Assembly: GCA_934754735.1 (NCBI GenBank)
Contig: CAKVJE010000052.1
Span: 1 to 12,717, forward strand
Reading direction: 5' to 3'
DNA: 12,717 nt
Origin: an uncultured Candidatus Melainabacteria bacterium
GTDB taxonomy: Bacteria; Cyanobacteriota; Vampirovibrionia; Gastranaerophilales; Gastranaerophilaceae
The first letter of the stretch is position 1, and each line of letters starts with the position of its first letter. Below the pieces are notes generated by a model, which saw only the letters and a list, made by a program, of their open reading frames with translations, searched no databases and was not told the DNA's origin. Positions 6,284 to 12,692 of the stretch are shown here, piece after piece. A program made the position numbers and the translations under genes.

Positions 6284-8062
6284 ATGAATACAGCCGAATA
6301 TTTAATAAAAAAATTAGAAGAACTTGGAGTTAATGATTTTTTTGGACTCCCTGGAGATTATAACTTTAACATTTTATATGCAGTAGAAAATAATCCGAAT
6401 ACAAATTGGATTGGTTGCACAAACGAATTAAATGCAGGCTACGCTGCTGACGGTTACGCTAGAATGCGCGGTTTTGGTGCAATTATAACAACCTATGGTG
6501 TAGGCGAATTAAGTGCAATAAACGCAATAGCAGGAAGCTACGCAGAAAATGTGCCGGTTATAAGTATTGTTGGTGTACCTGCTACAAAATGCATTGATGC
6601 AAAAACTTGCGTTCATCACAACTTCCAAGACGTAAACTATTACGCTTGTTATGAAGCACACAAACAAGTTACAGCGGCCGCAGCTTATCTGACTCGCGAC
6701 AACGCAAAGATAGAAATCGATAGAGTTTTAAAAACTTTTGTCAAAGAAAGAAAACCTGTCTATATTGCAGTTCCGCTAGATATAGCTAAAATGGAAATTT
6801 CAGACAAAGAAGTAAATTACGATTGGACAAGTGATGAAGAAAATTTAAAACTCGTAACTTCTAAAATAGTTTCAAAAATCAACAATTCTAAAAAACCTAT
6901 TATTCTAGGTGATTTATTAGTAAAAAGATTTGATGCAAAAATTGAGTTTAAAGAATTTGTAGAAAAAACAGGAATCCCTGTTACAAACTTTTTAATGGGA
7001 ACTAACCTTATTGATATGGATTATGAGAAATATATTGGCGGTTATTATGCAAAATTCAAAAATCCTATAGCTGAAAAATATGTAAATGAAACAGATTGTT
7101 TAATTGCGGTTGGCGCTGTCTACACAGATTTAAACGCATTTGGATTCAATCTTCCTTATTCAATAAATAATCATATTGCGATTTATGGAACATATACTTT
7201 TGTAGACGGAGTAAAATATGAAAACGTTAAAATGGCAGATGTTTTAGACTCAGTAACAAAACTTGTTGATAAAAAAGAAATGTTTGTTGAGAAACATCCG
7301 ATTGGATACGAACATGTTGCAGCGACACAAGAAGCTTTGACTTCTAAATATATTTATCCAAGATTGCAAGAGTTTATTAAAGAAAATGACATTGTTGTTG
7401 CGGAAACAGGTATCGTTCCACACGGTGTTGCTCCAATGAAATTTCCAAATAATGTTGAATTGCAAACTCAAACTCTTTGGGGTTCAATCGGTTGGGCAAC
7501 ACCTGCGACATTGGGCGTATGTTTGGCAAAACCTAAATCAAGAGTTATTTTAATTACCGGCGAAGGTTCTCATCAGCTAACCGCAATGGAATTAGGCAAT
7601 ATGCTTAGACGCGGCATAAAACCTATTGTTATCGTTTTAAACAATAAAGGCTATACGATTGAAAGAGTGCTTTCTGATAGTCCTGACGATAAGTTTAACG
7701 ATATTATGCAGATGAATTACGCTAAATTTGCGCGTGTATTCGACGGTGATGTTTGGTCTACAAAAGTTACAACTGCCGATGATTTCGATAAAGCTCTTAA
7801 AGTTACGCAAATCATGAACAAGTTATGCTATATAGAAATTTGTACAGAAGCAATGGATATGCCTCAACTTACAGAAGATTTGATTACAAACTTTAGAAAG
7901 AATGCACAAAAGACTGAAACATCAACAGCCGCTCAGTATTGCGAACAAGAGCAAATTAAAGAAAAAAATGAAGAAAAAGAAGTTTTTGAACTTAAATCTG
8001 ACGCTAATGTAAATTTTAGTTATGAAACAGTTGTGCATAAAGGTTTGGAGGGTTTAGAATAA
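6284..8062 (+). CDS. Thiamine-diphosphate 2-keto acid decarboxylase (pyruvate/indolepyruvate decarboxylase type)
   Basis: Non-oxidative decarboxylase of the PDC/IPDC family. These enzymes use thiamine diphosphate and Mg2+ to turn a 2-keto acid into an aldehyde and CO2. All five catalytic residues of the family are in place: D25 (GDYN), E48 (NELNAGYAADGYAR), H111-H112, and E460 (NNKGYTIE). The order is pyrimidine-binding domain (1-170), middle domain (about 185-330) and pyrophosphate-binding domain (about 350-540). The cofactor motif reads GEGS (426-429) to NN (453-454), with Glu in place of the usual Asp of GDG. The last 45-50 residues form a charged Glu/Lys-rich tail not found in typical PDCs of about 550-570 residues. 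ATG 6284 is chosen because GGAGAG lies 5-10 nt upstream and family homology starts here; the open frame runs back to a GTG at 6119 but that part has no family similarity. Substrate (pyruvate versus indole- or phenylpyruvate) cannot be told from sequence alone. gmk follows after one base. Confidence 0.87.
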   Translation: MNTAEYLIKKLEELGVNDFFGLPGDYNFNILYAVENNPNTNWIGCTNELNAGYAADGYARMRGFGAIITTYGVGELSAINAIAGSYAENVPVISIVGVPATKCIDAKTCVHHNFQDVNYYACYEAHKQVTAAAAYLTRDNAKIEIDRVLKTFVKERKPVYIAVPLDIAKMEISDKEVNYDWTSDEENLKLVTSKIVSKINNSKKPIILGDLLVKRFDAKIEFKEFVEKTGIPVTNFLMGTNLIDMDYEKYIGGYYAKFKNPIAEKYVNETDCLIAVGAVYTDLNAFGFNLPYSINNHIAIYGTYTFVDGVKYENVKMADVLDSVTKLVDKKEMFVEKHPIGYEHVAATQEALTSKYIYPRLQEFIKENDIVVAETGIVPHGVAPMKFPNNVELQTQTLWGSIGWATPATLGVCLAKPKSRVILITGEGSHQLTAMELGNMLRRGIKPIVIVLNNKGYTIERVLSDSPDDKFNDIMQMNYAKFARVFDGDVWSTKVTTADDFDKALKVTQIMNKLCYIEICTEAMDMPQLTEDLITNFRKNAQKTETSTAAQYCEQEQIKEKNEEKEVFELKSDANVNFSYETVVHKGLEGLE

Positions 8063-8063
8063 T

Positions 8064-8606
8064 ATGAAAAAATTGTTTGTTATTTCAGGCTCGTCAGGAG
8101 TTGGCAAAGGTACTGTAATCAAAGAATTTTTGCGCAAACATCCGGATTTTAGACTCTCAATTTCTTGTACAACAAGAGGTAAGCGAGAAGGCGAAGAACA
8201 TGGAGTTAATTATTTTTTCTTAACCCAAGACGAATTTAAAAATTGCATTGCTAATAACGAATTCCTTGAATGGGCAGAGTTTTCAGGTAATCATTACGGA
8301 ACTAAAAAAGCTTTTGTAGAAGAATGTTTAAACAATGGTGAAAATTTAATTTTAGAAATTGACACAAAAGGCGCATTAAATGTCAAAAGTATTATGCCGG
8401 AAGCAGAATTGATTTTTATAGCTCCACCTTCAGTAGAAGAATTGGAAGCTCGACTTCGAGGTCGCCACACTGAAACAGAAGAAGCTATTCAGAAACGACT
8501 GGCGTCTATCAAATTAGAAATGGAAAACTCTAAAAAATTCGACTACAAAGTTGTTAATGATACTGTAGAAAACGCTGTAAAACAACTTGAAGATATTATG
8601 ATTTAA
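8064..8606 (+). CDS. gmk: Guanylate kinase
   Basis: Phosphorylates GMP to GDP with ATP in purine nucleotide metabolism; cytosolic. The 180-residue protein has the P-loop GSSGVGKGT (9-17). The GMP-binding region follows, with SISCTTRGKREGEEHGVNY (32-50) and the EFLEWAEFSGNHYGT segment (66-80). The strand LILEID (94-99) carries the conserved acidic residue, LIFIAPPS comes next (115-122), and the lid is arginine-containing (LRGRHTETEEAIQKRL, 130-145). It is slightly shorter than the usual 190-210 residues but complete. A GGAGGG ribosome-binding site at 8047-8052 lies inside the end of the decarboxylase gene, whose stop is one base upstream, so the two are co-transcribed. The pairing with a decarboxylase is unusual; gmk more often sits with rpoZ or dfp. 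Confidence 0.95.
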   Translation: MKKLFVISGSSGVGKGTVIKEFLRKHPDFRLSISCTTRGKREGEEHGVNYFFLTQDEFKNCIANNEFLEWAEFSGNHYGTKKAFVEECLNNGENLILEIDTKGALNVKSIMPEAELIFIAPPSVEELEARLRGRHTETEEAIQKRLASIKLEMENSKKFDYKVVNDTVENAVKQLEDIMI

Positions 8607-8624
8607 AACGCAACAAACGCAGTT

Positions 8625-8651
8625 TTGACTAAATAAACAGTCTGTTATAAT
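8625..8651 (+). promoter_or_regulatory. Promoter of the papain-like domain gene
   Basis: TTGACT (8625-8630) and a perfect TATAAT (8646-8651) with TG in the extended -10 position, spacer 15 bp. Transcription would start near 8658, with an AAGGA ribosome-binding site at 8700-8704. An 11-nt odd palindrome, AACAG-T-CTGTT (8636-8646), lies between the two hexamers and could be an operator. Confidence 0.6.
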
Positions 8652-8714
8652 TCTTTACAAAAAAGGCAATTATTTCTTAAATGCATACTTTATATATTTA
8701 AGGATATTATAGTC

Positions 8715-9521
8715 ATGACGTTTTTTAACCCCTTCCGAAATCTGAATATTGGCAATTTTATGTTTGGAATGAACAATTGGTTCAATCCAATGTTTTCGTG
8801 CTCGTTCATGCCATCCTTCATGAATTTTAGCGCATTTTTGCCTTCAAATTGGGGATTACCTATTATAAGTGATTGGGGTTGCTCACTATTTGATAATTTT
8901 ATTCCGACAAGTTTTAGTGCGCCTCCTCCAATGCCAACTTTTACAATGCCGTCTGTATTTGAGAATAATATTTTTTCTAATTCAAATCTTTCTACAAATA
9001 ATATTTGGGATACTCCAAACTGGAACAATTTTTCAACTTTAGGAGTTAATTTCAGTAGTGGAAATTGGAGTAGTAATACAAGTTCAATCGGTGATAGTTT
9101 TACATTGAATAATAAAAATAAAGCAAAATTCTCTATGAAGGGATATAATGCTAGTGCAGGAGAGCGATTAGCATCAATTGCATTAAGAAATCAGATTGGC
9201 TTTAATAAACAATGTGCCAGATATGTAAAAAAAGCTATAGCTCAAGCAGGATTAGGTACTTATGAAAGTGGTCACGGATATCAAATGGCAAATGTATTAA
9301 GGAAAAATAAAAACTTTAAAGAAGTTTCACCAACTGCATACAATGTAAATTCACTTCCTGCGGGTTGTATATTGGTATATGGAAAAGGAGTCGAAGGGTA
9401 TAATGCTAAATACGGACACGTAGAAATTACGACCGGTGATGGCAGAGCCGTATCAGACGGTATTACTAAAAATTTAAGACAGCCGAGTGCAATATTTGTA
9501 CCTGTTAATCAAACAGCTTAA
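8715..9521 (+). CDS. Papain-like (CHAP/NlpC-type) domain protein with aromatic-rich N-terminus
   Basis: A 268-residue two-part protein. Residues 1-130 are low-complexity, rich in Phe, Asn, Ser, Met, Trp and Pro, with no signal peptide or membrane helix. Residues 145-265 resemble a papain-fold amidase/peptidase. A candidate nucleophile is Cys167 at the start of a helix (QCARYVKKAI), followed by GHGYQMANVL (186-195), a strand LPAGCILVYGKG (214-225), and the candidate catalytic His235 in YGHVEITTGDG. Asp242 and Asp248 are nearby. Cys-helix, then 'G-H-V-E-I' with a following acidic residue, is the order in CHAP and NlpC/P60 enzymes, which cut peptidoglycan peptides or amides. Activity is inferred, not shown. 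The promoter lies directly upstream. The stop codon overlaps that of the convergent gene. How the protein would leave the cell is unclear; the odd N-terminus could be an unconventional export or targeting region. Confidence 0.7.
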   Translation: MTFFNPFRNLNIGNFMFGMNNWFNPMFSCSFMPSFMNFSAFLPSNWGLPIISDWGCSLFDNFIPTSFSAPPPMPTFTMPSVFENNIFSNSNLSTNNIWDTPNWNNFSTLGVNFSSGNWSSNTSSIGDSFTLNNKNKAKFSMKGYNASAGERLASIALRNQIGFNKQCARYVKKAIAQAGLGTYESGHGYQMANVLRKNKNFKEVSPTAYNVNSLPAGCILVYGKGVEGYNAKYGHVEITTGDGRAVSDGITKNLRQPSAIFVPVNQTA

Positions 9522-9937
9522 TATCGGTTTTGGCAGTATAAATTTCCTGCGTTTACAATATATCTGTAATCTTTGTCTTCTATTTCTATATAATGCTTAT
9601 CAAGGCGGTTGTTATATCTTTCAATAACGCGTTTTTTTTGCACTTGTGAAAATTCTTGATAAACTCCTTCCGGAAAATAACAATCAACAAGTGTCCATTT
9701 AACTTTGCAGGCTTTATTTTGCTTGCCAAAAATTTCATAAGAACCAACACCGTCTTCTTGGTATTTGTGTTTTTCACAAATATCAAGTTTATCCAAAAAA
9801 TTAAGTTTAGCCTGCAAATCTTTATCGCTTGTTGCGATAAGTGAAAAATTTGCAAGTGCATAGCATTTTAGTATAACCAAATAAAGGACAAATGAGATTG
9901 TTATTATAAACAATTTTCCATAGTGATTAATAAACAT
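9518..9937 (-). CDS. Small exported protein with four cysteines, unknown function
   Basis: A 139-residue protein, family not recognised. The N-terminus is a signal peptide or membrane anchor (hydrophobic 9-25) with a plausible signal peptidase I site at ALA|N (27-30). The predicted mature part has four cysteines (54, 77, 86, 135), which could form two disulfides in the periplasm. It also has several aromatic residues, for example YCQNRY at the C-terminus. The start (ATG on the minus strand at 9937-9935) lies inside the last codons of the lytic transglycosylase gene, an 11-nt overlap, and there is no strong ribosome-binding site, so translational coupling to the upstream gene is likely. The 3' end overlaps the convergent gene by four bases. 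Context suggests an envelope role, but nothing in the sequence shows one. Confidence 0.68.
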   Translation of the reverse strand: MFINHYGKLFIITISFVLYLVILKCYALANFSLIATSDKDLQAKLNFLDKLDICEKHKYQEDGVGSYEIFGKQNKACKVKWTLVDCYFPEGVYQEFSQVQKKRVIERYNNRLDKHYIEIEDKDYRYIVNAGNLYCQNRY

Positions 9938-11888
9938 TGCCGTAAACCCAATATGTTCTCAAAACTTTTTTCACATAGTTTTTAGTTTCCGGATAAGGAA
10001 TTTGTTCTACAAATTCGTCGGTATCACTATAAATTAAATTCGAGAACCAATTTGTAACAGAGCCGATTCCGCCGTTGTAAGCAGTTATTGCGTACAAATC
10101 TTTGTTGCCTAAAACCTTCTTCAAGCTGGAATAATATAAACTTCCTGCGGTTATATTTGACGTTTCCACATTCAAGTTTGTAGGAAGATTGTGTTTTGCT
10201 ACAACTTCATTGTAAGTATCCGGCATGAGCTGCATTAGTCCAACTGCACCAACAGAGCTTTTTACAAACGGATTAAAATGACTTTCTTCTTTGATAATAG
10301 ATTCTAAAATAATTGGATTATTATCCCCCTTTACTCGGTCTACAACATCATAATAATGCGTTGGATAAACTAATCTCCATCTTAAATCATCAAAAGAAGG
10401 TTTAACATTCAATTCTTCCATACCGTTTCTCGCAAGAAACGCAGACATTGTATAGTTTCCTTTTTGATATGCAATCCAACTTTGTATAAATTTATCGTGT
10501 TTGCATAATTCTTCTACTAAATCATAATCTTTAAGATAAGCAAGATTTACCACTAAATTATTATCAAGTGATTTTTTGTACGGAAAAACGACAGGTTTAA
10601 CATTTAATTCTAAAAATGGATATAAGCCATCATCCTTATACAAATTATAATTTGCTCTAAATGCGTAATATGAATCAGGATATGAGTTTATAACTTGTTT
10701 ATAATAACTGTTTGCATTTTCATAATGCTTAAGTTTGTAAGCTATTTTCCCCATAAAATAAGTAACCGCAGGGCTAGATTTTACATTCGGGAATTTTTTT
10801 AGGTGCAAAAAACCGAGTCTTTGCGCATCCAAGTATTTTTTTTGTATATACTTAGTCATAAACAAATTGTACAAAGAATCTGCAGAAAATTGTCCGTTAG
10901 GATATTTTTCATAAAGAGTTCTAAAGCAAGCTTCTTTTACATTCGATTCAACAACTTCATTACAATTCAGATATGCGATGTAATCTGCACCTGTAGATTT
11001 TGCACTAAGTCCTACAAGCTTATTTATACCATCTTTTCTTGTGGCAGCAGCTGCAACATAATTATCGATAACCTCATAAACATCTTCTGGTGCGGTATTT
11101 ATCGCATGTTCTTTTAAACCTAACTCAGTATAATAATTTCCTTTTTCTTTATTTCCGAGTTTATATTCGTTTTTTGCAAAGTCTGACCAACTTTCTGATA
11201 GTGTAGTTTTATTTAAAAAAGTTTTCGATTTTTCAAATTCGCCATTCGCGTAATAACCTTTAGCAATTAGTAAATTATCGTAATTAGAAAGTGGTCTGTC
11301 AAGTTTAACTATTTCTTCAATGGATTTTAAAGCAAAGCGTCCGTCCGGAGCTTTTTCTAAATAATTTTTAAAATGATTAAGTGCTTTATCTTGAGTTTTT
11401 ACTAGTCTTTTGGGATTTTTGGGCGGATTAGCGATTTCTATCATTCCAAGATAGTATTCAGAAGCTATTGCATAATCGCTTGTCGGGTATTTTTTGATAA
11501 TTTTTTTGAAATGAGCTTTTGCGTCCTTGTCGTTACTTTCATACATCAAATTCGCCATATTGTATTCACTTATTGGCGCAATTGATGATTTTGAACCGTT
11601 GTGTACGATTCGATTATATTTTTTTATGGCTAGTTCTTTTTTGCCCATATTAGTGGCACATCTTGCCTGCCTAAAAAGTGCAGAAGGTTTTAATGTTGAA
11701 CCGCTAGGAACTTTGCCAAACTCTTGATAAGCTTTTTCATAATCACTTGCTTTATAATCTTCCAGTGCTACAGAATAGTTTTCAACGCCTCTGGCTTCCG
11801 ATGATGTGTGATTGTATACAAAATATCCGATTGTAAATAGAGCTAAGAAAACCACTATATACAAATCATACTTTTTTCTTCTTCTCAT
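9927..11888 (-). CDS. Membrane-anchored lytic murein transglycosylase (Slt-type)
   Basis: Cleaves the MurNAc-GlcNAc bond of peptidoglycan with formation of 1,6-anhydro-MurNAc, acting in the periplasm. The 653-residue protein has a basic N-terminus and one transmembrane helix or uncleaved signal (about 8-25). A long alpha-helical, TPR-like superhelical region follows (about 35-490; for example AYQEFGKVP, HYENANSYYKQVINSYP). The catalytic SLT domain lies at about 520-645. Its motifs are clear: catalytic Glu535 in KEESHFNP, SSVGAVGLMQLMPDT (544-558), AYNGG (603-607) and the late IPYPETKNYVKKVLRTYW segment. This is the Slt70-like order of a superhelical part followed by the lysozyme-like domain. 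A GGGA ribosome-binding site at 11898-11901 supports the start. The small exported gene downstream overlaps its 3' end. Confidence 0.92.
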   Translation of the reverse strand: MRRRKKYDLYIVVFLALFTIGYFVYNHTSSEARGVENYSVALEDYKASDYEKAYQEFGKVPSGSTLKPSALFRQARCATNMGKKELAIKKYNRIVHNGSKSSIAPISEYNMANLMYESNDKDAKAHFKKIIKKYPTSDYAIASEYYLGMIEIANPPKNPKRLVKTQDKALNHFKNYLEKAPDGRFALKSIEEIVKLDRPLSNYDNLLIAKGYYANGEFEKSKTFLNKTTLSESWSDFAKNEYKLGNKEKGNYYTELGLKEHAINTAPEDVYEVIDNYVAAAATRKDGINKLVGLSAKSTGADYIAYLNCNEVVESNVKEACFRTLYEKYPNGQFSADSLYNLFMTKYIQKKYLDAQRLGFLHLKKFPNVKSSPAVTYFMGKIAYKLKHYENANSYYKQVINSYPDSYYAFRANYNLYKDDGLYPFLELNVKPVVFPYKKSLDNNLVVNLAYLKDYDLVEELCKHDKFIQSWIAYQKGNYTMSAFLARNGMEELNVKPSFDDLRWRLVYPTHYYDVVDRVKGDNNPIILESIIKEESHFNPFVKSSVGAVGLMQLMPDTYNEVVAKHNLPTNLNVETSNITAGSLYYSSLKKVLGNKDLYAITAYNGGIGSVTNWFSNLIYSDTDEFVEQIPYPETKNYVKKVLRTYWVYGNVY

Positions 11889-11929
11889 TCAAATTTATCC
11901 CAACTAATAATTAAACTCTTTCCCAAAAC

Positions 11930-11947
11930 AAAAGACCAAGGTCTTTT
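11930..11947. promoter_or_regulatory. 18-bp palindrome, candidate operator or leader hairpin
   Basis: AAAAGACC-AA-GGTCTTTT is a near-perfect palindrome with 8-bp arms. It sits about 5-20 bases downstream of the predicted transcription start of the lytic transglycosylase gene. It could be a repressor site, or in the mRNA a small hairpin (7-bp stem, CAAG loop) in the 5' leader. The A and T tracts also resemble a weak terminator, but no gene ends close by. Confidence 0.4.
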
Positions 11948-11958
11948 CTAATACTTCT

Positions 11959-11986
11959 ATTTTAATATAGAAACATGCAAAAACAA
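11959..11986 (-). promoter_or_regulatory. Promoter of the lytic transglycosylase gene
   Basis: Read on the minus strand: TTGTTT (11986-11981), a 16-bp spacer and TAAAAT (11964-11959). The start would be near 11952, leaving a leader of about 64 nt that contains the palindrome. Confidence 0.4.
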
Positions 11987-12136
11987 AATTCTGTAATAAA
12001 AAATTACATTTTATCAAACGAAATATTTGTTTGGAAAGAGTCACCAGCAAAAAATAAAAAAGAAATCTTGCAAAAAACAATTAATTTTAATGATGAAAAA
12101 TTTTTAAATAATGATAAAACAATCATATATTATTAA
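11975..12136 (+). CDS. Possible 53-residue small protein
   Basis: An ATG-to-TAA frame of 53 codons in the intergenic region. The product is basic and polar (beginning MQKQNSVIKNYIL; Trp at 20; many Lys, Asn, Ile) with no signal peptide or membrane segment. In DNA this AT-rich a stop would be expected about every ten codons, so an open frame of this length is somewhat unlikely by chance. Against it, there is no Shine-Dalgarno sequence, an in-frame stop lies four codons upstream, and it overlaps the promoter proposed for the opposite strand. A TAATAT at 11963-11968 would place a transcript start at the ATG itself, so a leaderless mRNA is possible. No homology is recognised. Confidence 0.33.
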   Translation: MQKQNSVIKNYILSNEIFVWKESPAKNKKEILQKTINFNDEKFLNNDKTIIYY

Positions 12137-12143
12137 AAGAATG

Positions 12144-12172
12144 TTGTTACAATAATTTTCTTATGGTAAAAT
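12144..12172 (+). promoter_or_regulatory. Promoter of the final exported-protein gene
   Basis: TTGTTA (12144-12149), a 17-bp spacer and TAAAAT (12167-12172), with transcription starting near 12179 and a GGAGAG ribosome-binding site at 12189-12194. An overlapping extended -10 alternative, TGTTACAAT (12145-12153), is also present. Confidence 0.55.
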
Positions 12173-12200
12173 CTTAGATAGGGAAATTGGAGAGTAATAA

Positions 12201-12692
12201 ATGCGGAAGTTATTGTTAATATTGGGAGTTCTTTTAATCGGCTGTACAAATGCGTTTGCAGCGAAAATTCCTGTTGAAGTAAAAGACTATATTACATCAA
12301 AAATTCCGCAAGCAGATATTCGTTTTGACGGCGTAATTATATTGCCGGATAACACTGTTTACTTGCCTTTATACCCTTCATTATTCTCAGATATTAAGAG
12401 TTTAAAAATCAAAGAAACTTACCCTGCTAATCAAGATTTGAAGCAAGAGCCGGATGTAATTATATTCAACAATGATTTTGTGCTTTTGAAAGTTCTATCT
12501 GATGGTGAAGGTCATAGAACTGTTTTGCATATGGTTAATCCGCCATTACAGGTAAGAACAGGTTTACTACCGCAAGATATGCTTGTTCCAAGCGGTTTAA
12601 TTATTCCTGAAAACATTAAAGGCATAATCGGTAATTTGAAGATTGATACCAAAAACGAAGATATGATTAAAGTTGATAACAAAGACTCTTAA
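12201..12692 (+). CDS. Exported protein or lipoprotein of unknown function
   Basis: A 163-residue complete protein, family not recognised. The N-terminus is an export signal (R2, K3, hydrophobic 4-14) that can be read two ways. One is a lipoprotein signal with lipobox LIGC (Cys15); the other is a standard signal peptide cut at AFA|A (18-21). The mature part has a compact beta-strand-rich region, with DGVIILPDNTVYLPLYPS (43-60) and VIIFNNDFVLLKVLSDG (86-102), then proline-containing loops (MVNPPL; LVPSGLIIPENI) and a charged tail. It has its own promoter and a good GGAGAG ribosome-binding site at 12189-12194. The downstream 25 bases contain nothing recognisable before the window ends, so its operon partners are not visible. 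Confidence 0.83.
   Translation: MRKLLLILGVLLIGCTNAFAAKIPVEVKDYITSKIPQADIRFDGVIILPDNTVYLPLYPSLFSDIKSLKIKETYPANQDLKQEPDVIIFNNDFVLLKVLSDGEGHRTVLHMVNPPLQVRTGLLPQDMLVPSGLIIPENIKGIIGNLKIDTKNEDMIKVDNKDS

Larger units (their letters stand above)
11889..12200. other. Divergent intergenic region
   Basis: About 310 nt between two divergently read genes. It holds a minus-strand promoter for the lytic transglycosylase (11959-11986), an 18-bp palindrome just downstream of it (11930-11947), a second small inverted repeat (TTCTAT/ATAGAA at 11955-11972), a possible 53-codon plus-strand ORF (11975-12136) and the promoter of the last gene (12144-12172). Outside these I see nothing else. Confidence 0.6.

Noticed and set aside
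8690..9028. 112-codon open frame on the minus strand
   Set aside because: It lies fully opposite the low-complexity part of the papain-like gene. Its openness follows from the skewed composition of that gene, and its product resembles nothing.
9586..9861. 91-codon minus-strand frame overlapping the small exported gene
   Set aside because: It is a shadow in another frame of the same strand. The alternative frame has the signal peptide and the coupled start.
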